DNA of 64,000 bases from Bog-473 sp963807775 (GTDB taxonomy: Bacteria; Actinomycetota; Acidimicrobiia; Acidimicrobiales; RAAP-2). The notes under the pieces were generated by a model. The model was not told the DNA's origin. It did no database searches and worked only from the letters and a program-made list of their open reading frames with translations. The translations under genes were made by a program, and so were the position numbers. Positions 7,837-16,584 of the stretch are shown one piece after another (positions within the stretch are counted from its first letter, which is position 1; each line of letters starts with the position of its first letter). Where the stretch lies: the NCBI GenBank assembly GCA_963807775.1, contig CAWECY010000005.1:248001-312000 (forward strand), in the 5' to 3' direction.

Positions 7837-8802
7837 TCAGTCGGGCCAGGCGCGGGCGCGGGCCGGCGGCTCGTCCAGGGCCCAGGCCCGCCGCCACGAT
7901 GAGGCCTCGGGACCCCGGTGGGCCGTCGACGCCCCCTCGGCCGGGGCGGCCGGGCTGACGGAGCGCCGGGCCTGCCACCAGTCGGTCTGCACCTCGCGGG
8001 CCAGCGTGGCCACCGCGGCGTCGACGCGCCCCGAGAAGCGGCGCGCGCTCTCGCCCTCGTCGGGCGACATCGGTGCGCCGAAGAGGACGGCGATGGGCGA
8101 GCGCCGCAACCGCCCGCCGCGGCGCGACTCGGTCCCCGAGCCACCGGGCGCCCGGGCGCCCTCCTCGGGCTTCTTCGGCAGCACGTGGCGCGAGCCGTGG
8201 ATGTACACCGGCACCACCGGACGTCCGGTGCGCCGGGCCAGGTAGGCCTCCCCACCCCGGAACGGCTGGGTCCATCCGTCGGGGGAGCGCCCGCCTTCGG
8301 GGAAGATGACGAGGTTCCAGCCGTCTTCGAGCAGCTCGGCCGCCGTGTCGACCGACTTGCGGTTCACCCGGCTGCGCTCGATCGGGATGGCCGCCAGCGC
8401 GAACGACCACAGCACCGATTTCCAGGTGCGGTCGAAGAAGTAGTCGGAGGCGGCCGCCACGACGGTGCGGTGGCGCAGCTCCACCGGGAGGGTGGTCAGC
8501 AACAGGGGCGTGTCGATGTGGCTGGCGTGGTTGGCCGCGAAGATGACGGATCCCTCGATGTGCTGCAGGTGCTCGGCCCCGCGGACCGTGGCCGGGGCCA
8601 GCAGCCGGGCGGCGGGGCGGGTGACGTTGTCCATCACCACGGCCCGGGCCAGGCGCACGGGGTAGCGGCGCGACCACTCGTGGTCGTAGTCGAGCCCGAC
8701 CTTGCGCTCCGGGTCGGGGCGCTCGACCGTGGTCGGCCACGAGGGCGCGGCCAGCGGGAAACGGGTCCCCCGCACCTTCGCCGTCAGCCCCGACAGGTCC
8801 AT
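7837..8802 (-). CDS. PlsC-type lysophospholipid acyltransferase
   Basis: 321 residues. ATG 8802 overlaps the stop of the gene before it (TGATG). The acyltransferase motifs are intact: NHASHIDTP (HxxxxD), PIERSRVNRKSVD and FPEGGRSPDG, then VVPVYIHGSR. The C-terminal 90 residues are Arg/Pro/Ala-rich with no recognised domain. It should move an acyl group to a lysophospholipid or similar acceptor at the membrane. As last gene of the reductase operon it may esterify the fatty alcohol or lipid made by the upstream enzymes; that is inference. Confidence 0.85.
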   Translation of the reverse strand: MDLSGLTAKVRGTRFPLAAPSWPTTVERPDPERKVGLDYDHEWSRRYPVRLARAVVMDNVTRPAARLLAPATVRGAEHLQHIEGSVIFAANHASHIDTPLLLTTLPVELRHRTVVAAASDYFFDRTWKSVLWSFALAAIPIERSRVNRKSVDTAAELLEDGWNLVIFPEGGRSPDGWTQPFRGGEAYLARRTGRPVVPVYIHGSRHVLPKKPEEGARAPGGSGTESRRGGRLRRSPIAVLFGAPMSPDEGESARRFSGRVDAAVATLAREVQTDWWQARRSVSPAAPAEGASTAHRGPEASSWRRAWALDEPPARARAWPD

Positions 8803-10391
8803 CAGTGCACGTCCGACATGAAGATGGGCGGGTTGTGCAGGTGCGTCAGGGTGGGGGAGGGCCCCACGACGTCCGACGCGATCTCGAGCGCGTCGTTGAG
8901 CGAGCTGGCCGGCGAGAAGCCGAGCCGGCGCACCGCCTTGGGATCGCCGCCCACCACAATGACCCGGCCCAGGTGCTGCAGCGCGTGGGCGCACCAGTAC
9001 CACATGTAGAAGGGGTGCACGCCGTGGTAGGCGTGGCCGGTGCGATAGAGGTGGATGTACCAGGGGTCGGTGGCGAAGGACTCCTCGAACTCCTTGTGCA
9101 TCCGCATCGGGTCGGCGGTTTGGGTCAGCACCTGCTCGTAGAAGTCGATGTAGCTCGGGTGGTGGCCGGGGTGGAATTCGGGCCGGGTCGGGTGCCGCAT
9201 GATGACGACACCGCCCTCGCGCACCAGCGGCTGGCCGCGGTACATGTTGAAGAAGTAGCCGAGCCCGAGGCAGGCCACCAGAATCGGGTTCATGATGGAG
9301 TTCACGTTGTAGGGGCAGATGTAGGGCAGCCCCATGGTCAGGATGTCGGTCTGCCCCTCGACGTCGACCCCCTGCTGCGCCCACACGTTCGCCGTCGTCA
9401 GCTCGTGCACGGCCTCCACCTCGCCCGCCTGCACCGACGTCAGCGCGTGGGGCGAGCGGATGGCGTGGAAGATCTGCCGGGACACCCGCGGCGGCGTCTT
9501 GGCCAAGGCGGCCGACGAGGCGGCGTAGGTGGCCCGGTCGCGCAGGGACCACTCCCACTCGCGCTTCTGGAGGAACGTGAAGTTGGAGGGGAAGGTGTCG
9601 TTGTTGAGCGTCGTCTCGATCTGGAAGACCTTCACGCCCGACTCGGCGATGAGCCGGCCCATGCGCCAGTTCGAGGAGTGCAGCTCGGAGCGGTGCTGGT
9701 CCATGAACGACTTCGAGTGGCGCATGGTCTGCGGGTTGTGGTGGTGGCGCAGGCTCCGGTACGAGGCCAGGCCGGTGGCCACGCTCTTGTGGCCGCCGTC
9801 CATGGCCACCAGGTTGATGTTCACGTACACCAGGAGGTCCGAGGTGGCGGCCCGCTTGTTGATCTCGACGTCCTCACCCTGCTCCGTCTGGCCCAGGTCG
9901 ATCAGGTTGCCCGGGTCCTCGGCGTCGTGCTGCGTCAGCAGCCCGTGGGGGGCGAAGGCGTCGTAGACCCGGTTGCCCAGCGCGTGGCGGAGCTCCTCCT
10001 CGGTCATCCGGCGGTGCAGGGCGAGCGCCGCCACCAACACGACGTCGTCCACCCCGGCCTCGGCGGCCAGGTCGAGCACCGTCTCGATGACCATTTGGCG
10101 GATGTCGGGCGCCGCCATCTGGGGCAGCGGCAGCGAGATGTCGTCGAAGCAGATGGTCAGCCTCATGCCGGGCGTGAGCAGCGCCGGCAACGGGTCGCGG
10201 TCGCCCACCGGGTGCAGCAGGGCGTGGCGGATGGCCCGGTAGGGGTCCTCGATCGCCTTCATCGGCTCGGGCGCGTAGAGCACGCGGCTGCCCTCGGGCA
10301 GCGTCTCGAGCACGAAGCCCTCCCCGTTCCAGAACAGGGTCGGCGGCGTCGACCTGTCCACCTCGAGCACGAAGCCGGGTCGGCGGCTCAT
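8802..10391 (-). CDS. LarA-like (DUF2088) lactate racemase domain protein
   Basis: 529 residues from ATG 10391, overlapping the dehydrogenase by 4 bases. Residues 77-139 match the LarA N-terminal domain: LTICFDDISLPLPQM, a helix, VLVAALALHRRMTEEELRHA. His126 corresponds by motif to LarA His108. Lys202 (DGGHKSV) and His218 (LRHHHNP) are 16 residues apart, the same spacing as LarA Lys184, which holds the nickel-pincer cofactor, and His200, which binds nickel. The family interconverts 2-hydroxyacids. At over 500 residues it exceeds LarA (about 420), and the C-terminal half is not recognisable. Its presence among lipid genes is unexpected. Confidence 0.75.
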   Translation of the reverse strand: MSRRPGFVLEVDRSTPPTLFWNGEGFVLETLPEGSRVLYAPEPMKAIEDPYRAIRHALLHPVGDRDPLPALLTPGMRLTICFDDISLPLPQMAAPDIRQMVIETVLDLAAEAGVDDVVLVAALALHRRMTEEELRHALGNRVYDAFAPHGLLTQHDAEDPGNLIDLGQTEQGEDVEINKRAATSDLLVYVNINLVAMDGGHKSVATGLASYRSLRHHHNPQTMRHSKSFMDQHRSELHSSNWRMGRLIAESGVKVFQIETTLNNDTFPSNFTFLQKREWEWSLRDRATYAASSAALAKTPPRVSRQIFHAIRSPHALTSVQAGEVEAVHELTTANVWAQQGVDVEGQTDILTMGLPYICPYNVNSIMNPILVACLGLGYFFNMYRGQPLVREGGVVIMRHPTRPEFHPGHHPSYIDFYEQVLTQTADPMRMHKEFEESFATDPWYIHLYRTGHAYHGVHPFYMWYWCAHALQHLGRVIVVGGDPKAVRRLGFSPASSLNDALEIASDVVGPSPTLTHLHNPPIFMSDVH

Positions 10392-11647
10392 CGGGTGTGT
10401 CCTTTCCCTAGGTCGAAGGCGATCTTCACGGCGCCGCGGCGGCCCGCGGCGCCGGCGTGGGCCACCGCGTCCTCGAAGCGGGTGAGCGGGTAGGTGGCCG
10501 ACACCAGGCGCCCGGTCCGCTGGGCCGCGGCCACGTCGAAGGCCAGGGCGAAGGTGGACGTCGGTGCCGCGTCGCCCGGCCCGCGTTCGGTCCCGTAGGC
10601 GTAGGCGCCGGCCAGGCGCACCTCGCGGTGCCACAGCGGCGCCAGGTCCACGGTCACCCGGCCCGGCATGCCGACGAGCGCCACCGTGCCGCGCGGCCGC
10701 ACCATGGCCAGCGCGTGCCCGATCGACTCGGCGCTGCCGACGCAGTCGATGACGACGTCGGCGCCGCCCGACAGCGTCGCCGTCTCCCCGGACCCGCCCC
10801 CGTACGACATGGACCGGGCGTGCCGCCGCACGGCACGCGCCAACTGGTCGGGCGGCAGCGCCTCCGTGCACCCGAGCTCGCGGGCCAGCTTCTGTTGGTG
10901 CCCGTAGCGGGCCCCGACCAGCACCACCGACGGCTCGGGGCAGCGGCCGGTGGCGGCCAGATGCGACAGCGCGGCCGTGACGAGCAGCCCGACGGTCCCG
11001 GCGCCGATGACGGCCACCACGTCGCCGGCGGCCAGGGGCGCGCCGAGCACCGCGTGCACGGCGCAGGCCACCGGCTCCACCGTCACCGCGTCGCGGTCGC
11101 TGAGGGCCTCGGGCACGGCGTAGAGCTGGCTCGCGTGCGCCACGAGGCCGGCGCTCGACCAGCCGCCGCCCGTGTCGGCGCAGAACCCGGTCTGCAGCCC
11201 GGGCCGGATGTGGCCGAAGGCCAGGTAGCCGCAGCTGCCCACCTGCCCGGCCTGGCAGGCGGGGCACATCGGCTCAATGCCCCGGGCGGCGCACCCGAGC
11301 ACCGGCTGCAGCACGACCCGGCTCCCGGCCGCCAGCGGGGCCCCGTCGGCGCCCGACGCGTCCTCGCTCAGCAGGCCCACCACCTCGTGCCCGGGCACGA
11401 AGGGAAAGGAGACGATGTCCTCGAAATAGCGGGAGCTGCGCCCGTCCAGGGTGGCCAGGTCCGACCCGCAGATGCCCGCCAGCACGGGGTCGACGTGCGC
11501 CCACCCCGCCGCGGGCGCGGCGGGCGCGTCCTGCTCCACCAGCCGCAGGGGGCCGACCCCGGCCCCGCGCCCCGAGCCCAGCGAGGAGGCCACCACCCGG
11601 GCGGCGGCGAACCGCGGCAGGGAGCGCTCGAACAGCAGGGTGCTCAT
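10388..11647 (-). CDS. zinc-dependent medium-chain alcohol dehydrogenase
   Basis: 419 residues. The catalytic-zinc region has GICGSD and GHEVVG. A structural-zinc-like Cys cluster follows (CAARGIEPMCPACQAGQVGSC, with unusual spacing). The Rossmann motif is VIGAGTVGLLV, and DVVIDCVGSAESI is the usual NAD-side segment. It oxidises alcohols or reduces aldehydes with NAD(P). Four bases separate it from the reductase fusion upstream and it overlaps the LarA-like gene, so aldehyde-alcohol conversion of the reductase product is the simplest role. Confidence 0.88.
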   Translation of the reverse strand: MSTLLFERSLPRFAAARVVASSLGSGRGAGVGPLRLVEQDAPAAPAAGWAHVDPVLAGICGSDLATLDGRSSRYFEDIVSFPFVPGHEVVGLLSEDASGADGAPLAAGSRVVLQPVLGCAARGIEPMCPACQAGQVGSCGYLAFGHIRPGLQTGFCADTGGGWSSAGLVAHASQLYAVPEALSDRDAVTVEPVACAVHAVLGAPLAAGDVVAVIGAGTVGLLVTAALSHLAATGRCPEPSVVLVGARYGHQQKLARELGCTEALPPDQLARAVRRHARSMSYGGGSGETATLSGGADVVIDCVGSAESIGHALAMVRPRGTVALVGMPGRVTVDLAPLWHREVRLAGAYAYGTERGPGDAAPTSTFALAFDVAAAQRTGRLVSATYPLTRFEDAVAHAGAAGRRGAVKIAFDLGKGHTR

Positions 11648-11651
11648 GTGC

Positions 11652-13998
11652 TCACCGGCCCATGACCGCCTTGGGCGACTTCACGTCGAAGGGCCCCAGG
11701 GGGAGCGGCCGGTGCGAGCCGCCCTCCGCCTTGGCCCAGTGCTCCACGTGCCAGCCCCGGCGCCGGGCGATGGCGGAGAGGCGCGACTCGGGGTTGACGG
11801 CGACGGGGAAGCCGACCGCCTCCAGCATGGCCAGGTCCGACGCCGAGTCGGCGTAGGCCACCGACTCCTCCAGCGACAGCGAGTGCTCGTCGGCGTAGTC
11901 GGCCAGCAGCAGGGCGCGGGCCTCGCCGATGGGCGGCAGCGTCGTCAGCTGTCCGGTCAGCCGCCCTTCCTCCACGCCCATGACCGCACAGACGATGTCA
12001 TCGAACAGCGGGCGGATCGGCTCAATGATGAAGTCGAGCGCCCCCGTGATGAGCAGCGTCCGGTGGCCGAGGGCCCGGTGCGCGCGCACCCGGGCGAAGC
12101 CGTCGGGGAAGGAGCGCGTCAGCAGCTGGCGGTGGAAGAGCTCCCACGAGTCCTCCTGCAGCCGGGCCAGGGGCGCGTCCTCGAAGCGGCGGTAGAACGA
12201 CTGCAGGAAGTCGCCCCGGTCGCGCCGGTCGAGCGCCAGCAGCGCCGGTCCCTGGCGGGCCAGGTCGGCCACGAAGCGCACCCGGCGCGCCGGCGACAGG
12301 TGCCGGCTGGCCAGCCAGGCGTAGGTGTCGACGACGTTGGACGACATGAGCGTGTGCTCGAGGTCGAAGACGGCCAAATGGCGGTCGGGCGAAAGGATGG
12401 CGCGCCGCTGCCGGTCGGGCCGCTTGTCCACCACCGACTTGCCCGGCTTCGTGCGCACCCGCGTGTGCTCGAGCACCGACGGCAGGTGGATGTCGAGCAC
12501 GTAGCGGTCCCAGTCGATGGCGCCCGGGTCGAAGCCGAACGCCGCGTGGTCGTTTTCGTCGCCGGTGCCCCACAGCTCGAGCAGGTTGTCGACCCGGTAG
12601 CGCGGCGTCGGTCTCCGTGTAGGCGCCGTAGAGCTCCACGTAGCCCAGGGCGCGCTTGGCCATGACGTGGCGGTCCTCGATCCGGGCGGCCAGCTGCGCC
12701 TGCCTGCCGCGGATCGGCAGGGCAGTGATCAACTTCTCGGCGAAATTCATGGCCGCGTCGGCGCGGCGGAGCTGTCGCTGCACCCGCCCGCGCCCCGGGA
12801 AGGACCACTCGGGCACGCTGATGGGCTGGCCCCGGTCGTCGTAGAGGGGGTTGCGCTGGAAGAAGCCGGTGGAGAGCTCGACCAGGCGGCCGTAGCGCAG
12901 CGGGTTCCGCACCCCGGAGGCGACGTGGTACACCTTCGGCCGACCCGGCTCGGGCCCGCGGGCGGCGACGGCCAGGATGGCGGCCACCACCAGGTCGACC
13001 GGGATGACGTCGATGATGCCCTCGGGCACGCCGGGGAACTCGCGCAGCAGCCCGCGGGCGTAGGAGATGATGATCGGCTCCGCCATGCGGAAGCCGCGGA
13101 TCCAGCCCGGGCGCGGCTCGGCCACGGCCGACTCAATGATGGAGGGCCGGACGAACGTGATCGGGACCTTGCCCTCCCACTGCTCGACCAGGGCCCGCTC
13201 GCCCAGGGCCTTGGTGAAGGGGTAGGCGTCGGGCCAGCCGAGCGAGAGGGCGCGCGCCGTGCCGGCCCGCACCAGCTCGTCGCCCACCCACTCCTCGCGC
13301 ACCTTCTCGGCGCGGGCGGCAATGAGGTGGTCGCCGGCGGCACCGATTTCGGTGCGTGCCTTCTTCGTGAAGTCCTTCAGCTTGTCGGGCTGGCGCGACT
13401 CCGCCTGCAGGTCGTCGCGCAGCCGGCGGGCGAAGGCGACCTCGTCCTCCCACGGCACGTCGAGGGTGAAGCGGTTCTCGCTGAGCAGCTCCTCCTTGGC
13501 CTCGCCCTGGTGCGTGCTGGCCACGTAGGCGGTGGAGACCGAGATGAGATGGCCGGTCGACTCGGTGTCGGCCATGGCGGCGGCCACCCGGGACGGGCCG
13601 AGCAGGTTGATTTCGACGGCCTGGGTCAGGGGGGCGTCGAAGGAGACGGTGGCGGCGGAGTGGATGACCACGTTGGCCTGGCGCAACGCCTCGCGCCCGT
13701 CGTCGTCGAGACCGAGCCCGTCGCGCCCGACGTCGCCGGCCACGGCGTGCACCCGCCGGCCGACCTCGGCGGCGAATTCGTCCCCGAGCTGGTGGCGCAG
13801 CCGGTCGAAGCAGTCGTTCTTGATCACCTCCCGGGCCAGGCGGGCGGCGGCATCGGCCCGGCGGCCCGGGCGGACGAGGACCGTGATCTCGGCCTCGGGG
13901 ACGCAGCGCAGGATGCGCTCGACCAGGGCGGTGCCCAGGAAGCCGGTGGCGCCGGTGATGAAGAATCGGCGGCCCCGCAGGTCCCGCTCAATCGGCAT
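11652..13998 (-). CDS. fatty acyl-CoA reductase fused to HAD-IB phosphatase (frame break at 12603-12606)
   Basis: About 781 residues when one extra base is ignored. The N-terminus is an extended SDR of the FAR/thioester-reductase type: FITGATGFLGTALVERIL binds NADPH and YPFTK is the catalytic YxxxK. A FAR_C (male sterility) domain follows and spans the break: YVELYGAYTETDA, then after the shift RYRVDNLLELW and FDPGAIDWDRYVLDIHLPSV, so the two pieces belong together. The C-terminal 230 residues are a HAD-IB phosphatase starting LAVFDLEHTL. Its motif is DxE, not DxD, so the second Asp (general acid-base) is replaced. Expected role: acyl-CoA to aldehyde or fatty alcohol. First gene of the operon, divergent from TetR. 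Confidence 0.83.
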
Positions 13999-14004
13999 CA
14001 GAAA

Positions 14005-14043
14005 TGTCTACCATTTGGGGCCGATCTTGTCTACCATTTGGTA
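14005..14043. promoter_or_regulatory. tandem TetR operator between tetR and the reductase operon
   Basis: TGTCTACCATTTGG occurs twice in direct orientation (14005-14018 and 14028-14041), 23 bp apart. The second copy completes the perfect inverted repeat TACCATTTGGTA (14032-14043), ending 1 bp before the GTG of tetR; the first copy keeps the left half (TACCATTTGGGG). The 46-bp intergenic gap thus holds two helical-phase sites that would control both directions. Binding by the adjacent TetR is inferred. Confidence 0.7.
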
Positions 14044-14044
14044 A

Positions 14045-14677
14045 GTGACCAGCTCCTCGGGTTCCCGGCCCCCGGCTCCGAGCCCCCCGACGAAGGACCG
14101 CATCCTCGACGCCGCCCTGGCCTCCTTCGCCGCCCGGGGCTACGAGGCGACGTCGCTCGACGCCATGGCCAAGAGTCTCGAGCTGACCAAGCAGTCGATC
14201 CTCTACTGGTTCCCCTCCAAGGACGCCCTGCTGGAGGCGGTGATCGCCCGCAGTGCCACCGACCTCTCGACGGCACTCGAGACCGCTCTGGAGGGGGCGG
14301 GCGAGGGCTGGGCCCGCGTCGAGGCGGTGGTGCGCTCGGTCTTCCGGCTGGCGGCCCGTCAGCCCGAGCTGCTGGGCCTGCTGCGCGAGGTGGGGCGCCT
14401 GGGCCCGCCGGCGGCCACGCAGATGACGCTGGCGCTCGAGCCGTTGGTGCAGCGGGCGTCGTCCTTCCTGGAGGCCGAGATGGACGCCGGCACGATGCGC
14501 CGGCACGACCCGCGGCTCCTGCTGCTGGCCATCTACTCGACGGTGATCGGGATGGTGACCGAGGTCGAGGTGCTGCGGGCGCTGGGCGAGGAGCCGTCGG
14601 CGCGCTCGCTGGTGCGGCGTCGGGCCGACGTCCTGCAGCTGCTGCGGTCGGCGCTGCTGGTGGAGCCCGGCGGCTGA
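14045..14677 (+). CDS. TetR family regulator of the reductase operon
   Basis: 210 residues from GTG 14045. The N-terminal HTH reads KDRILDAALASFAARGYEAT, then DAMAKSLELTKQSILYWFPSK; the rest is the variable helical ligand domain. It is transcribed away from the fatty acyl-CoA reductase operon across a 46-bp gap full of operator repeats, so it most likely represses that operon and itself. A fatty acyl-CoA or similar lipid would be a reasonable ligand. Confidence 0.9.
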   Translation: MTSSSGSRPPAPSPPTKDRILDAALASFAARGYEATSLDAMAKSLELTKQSILYWFPSKDALLEAVIARSATDLSTALETALEGAGEGWARVEAVVRSVFRLAARQPELLGLLREVGRLGPPAATQMTLALEPLVQRASSFLEAEMDAGTMRRHDPRLLLLAIYSTVIGMVTEVEVLRALGEEPSARSLVRRRADVLQLLRSALLVEPGG

Positions 14678-14694
14678 GCTGGGGCGGCGCCGAC

Positions 14695-15360
14695 CTACTC
14701 GGTCGGCTTGGGGATCTTCTTCCGCGGCGGCGCCTTGGGCGTGTAGCGCTTGGAGGCGGTCGGCGGCTTGCGGGCGCCGGGGCTGGGGGCGGGAGACTTC
14801 GCCGCCACCTTGTCCTTGCGGTCCTTGCCGCGCGGGCGGGCGGCGGCTTGGCGGGCGACCGCCTTGGCGTTGGTGGTGCCGTACTTGTTCACGCGCCAGG
14901 CCCGCAGCATGAGCCATCCCCCGAAGGCGATGAAGGCGAAGCCGATCAGGCCGATGAAAACGGTCGCGCCGAAACCGATCAGGAAGAGAGAGAACGCGAC
15001 GAGGGTGCGCTTGCGCTTCCACAGAGCGAGAAAGCCGATGACGCAGAAGACGAGGATGGCTGCCATCACCAGCCAGGCGTCGGGTGCGACGGCGATGCTG
15101 TTCTTGCCGTTCTTCGTGACACGGTTCTGGGAGACGATGTAGAGCGGCAGGGCGATTCCGGCGACCGTGCCCAGCACCAGGGCCCGGAAGGACCACCTGT
15201 ATTCGAGCGGGTCGAGGTTCGACATCGCCGCCTTGCGCCCCTCCGGGGGGATGACCTCGCCGGGGTCGCGGGCCGGTTGGTCGCCCCCGTTGGCCACCCG
15301 GGACAGGCGGCTGAGCCAGGTCTGCGAGCGGGAGCTCTGGTCGTCGGGCAAGAGCGACAT
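14695..15360 (-). CDS. membrane protein with Lys/Pro-rich tail
   Basis: 221 residues, not assigned to a known family. A polar N-terminus (about 55 residues) precedes a helix at FRALVLGTVAGIALPLYIVS, then two or three more between residues 90 and 150 (WLVMAAILVFCVIGFLALW; VAFSLFLIGFGATVFIGLIG). The final 70 residues are basic and Pro-rich (KDRKDKVAAKSPAPSPGARK, ending KKIPKPTE), probably a cytoplasmic tail that could contact nucleic acid or lipid headgroups. It converges with tetR. Confidence 0.65.
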   Translation of the reverse strand: MSLLPDDQSSRSQTWLSRLSRVANGGDQPARDPGEVIPPEGRKAAMSNLDPLEYRWSFRALVLGTVAGIALPLYIVSQNRVTKNGKNSIAVAPDAWLVMAAILVFCVIGFLALWKRKRTLVAFSLFLIGFGATVFIGLIGFAFIAFGGWLMLRAWRVNKYGTTNAKAVARQAAARPRGKDRKDKVAAKSPAPSPGARKPPTASKRYTPKAPPRKKIPKPTE

Positions 15361-15472
15361 CGAGATTCAGGGTACCGGGGCGTTCCCGGCGCCGGAAATC
15401 AGGCGGCGGAACTCCCACGCTGCCGGAATGCGTGGAGGGGCAGACTACGGTTGTGGCCCGGGCAGCCCTTCC

Positions 15473-15549
15473 GGGCGCTTAGCTCAGCTGGTTAGAGCGC
15501 AGCCTTCACACGGCTGAGGTCGTGGGTTCGAGTCCCGCAGCGCCCACCA
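15473..15549 (+). tRNA. tRNA-Val (CAC), CCA encoded
   Basis: A complete cloverleaf: acceptor GGGCGCT/AGCGCCC, D arm GCTC...GAGC, anticodon stem CAGCC/GGCTG with loop TTCACAC (anticodon CAC at 15507-15509, reading GUG), T arm GTGGG-TTCGAGT-CCCGC, discriminator A and genomic CCA. It serves as the integration site for the island that follows. Confidence 0.97.
15505..15545 (+). repeat. attL: 41-bp direct repeat within tRNA-Val
   Basis: The 41 bp from the anticodon loop to the acceptor stem recur perfectly at 20607-20647. Anticodon-loop-to-3'-end duplication is the classic footprint of a tyrosine integrase; the element restored the tRNA at its left end. Confidence 0.9.
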
Positions 15550-15708
15550 AAAGTCCAGTTCAGAGGCACTTTTTGGTTAACTCGGATTTCGGCCAAATGG
15601 TCTTGTCCTACAAATATTCGCAAGAGGCCCTCCGAAGCGCCTCTGAGGTGCGCAATTCCGTAGGACATTCATAGGACTTTGTTGGTCACGTGGAGTGGAG
15701 GAGTCTCG

Positions 15709-16047
15709 ATGGAGATCTCGTACTCTTTGGGTATGGCGACGAGGTTCGTTCCGCGATCACCGCTAGGTGAACGCGTGGCAGCGGGCCGAACGGAGATACT
15801 GGCTGCAGCCGCACGGAGACACGCGTCGAATGTACGCATCTTTGGCAGCGTGGCTCGTGGTGAGGACAGCGGCACCAATGATGTCGATCTGCTTGTTGAC
15901 TTAGATCCCGAAGCGAAGCCGCTTGACCTTCTCGAGCTCGGTTGTGACCTTGAAGATGTGCTCGGCGTCAAAGTAGATGTAGGAACACCGGCACTCTTGC
16001 GCGCGTTCATTCGAGACGAGGTGTTGGCCGAAGCCGTCGTCTTGTGA
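15709..16047 (+). CDS. MNT-type nucleotidyltransferase (MntA-like antitoxin)
   Basis: 112 residues. ATG 15709 is preferred because GGAGG lies just upstream; ATG 15733 is possible. The polymerase-beta-like signature is GSVARGEDSGTNDVDLLVDL: GSxxRG followed by DxD. Minimal nucleotidyltransferases of this size usually pair with a HEPN RNase toxin, which they AMPylate. No HEPN gene (RX4-6H) follows here; the next 537 bases lack a convincing gene. It may be a remnant of a HEPN-MNT system. Confidence 0.82.
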   Translation: MEISYSLGMATRFVPRSPLGERVAAGRTEILAAAARRHASNVRIFGSVARGEDSGTNDVDLLVDLDPEAKPLDLLELGCDLEDVLGVKVDVGTPALLRAFIRDEVLAEAVVL

Positions 16048-16584
16048 GGAGTCTGAGCGTTAACTGGAGTTGGCATGGACCCCGAGAACCCTAAGGGAGG
16101 GTGTCATCTCCCCGGCCGATTGGGGCAGGTCGGGGATTGCAAGAAGTCGACCCCGGCCCGCCGTTCGCTGGCAGGGAGCTACCCTTCCTCGGGCTTCCAA
16201 ACCCGAGACCTCGCTGGCGCAGGGGTTCCCCGGCCTACCGTCGCCAGGGTGGCGCGGCAAGGTGATTGTGCCAATGCCCGGTCCGGGCACAGTTGAGATC
16301 GAAGGGCCGGGCGACGCCGAAAGGCTCGCCGCAAGCGATAGGCACCGTCGGTCTCCGGCCGGTGGTCAACTCCCGAAACGGGCACGAAAGACCTAACCCG
16401 GTAATTCGGCCCTCACTTCTCTCCGGGTTCGTGCGGTCACGCCCGCGAGGGGTGCTCGTACCGAGCCGCTCTGAGACAGGGCTAAGTCGAACTCGAGCAA
16501 GCAGCTCCTGACTCGGGTTGTCCACCGACCGGCCGTATGGGGCATCACCCGTCATCCGCTCCGTATGAGCATAAGTGCACCCGG
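16048..16584. other. 537-bp stretch without a convincing gene
   Basis: Short overlapping frames exist on both strands, none with a recognisable motif, ribosome binding site or convincing codon bias. This is where a HEPN toxin would be expected after the MNT gene, so it may be eroded coding DNA. Confidence 0.5.

Noticed and set aside
8802..11267. 821-residue minus-strand frame extending the LarA-like protein upstream
   Set aside because: The upstream part overlaps the zinc dehydrogenase and is low-complexity; the real start is ATG 10391.
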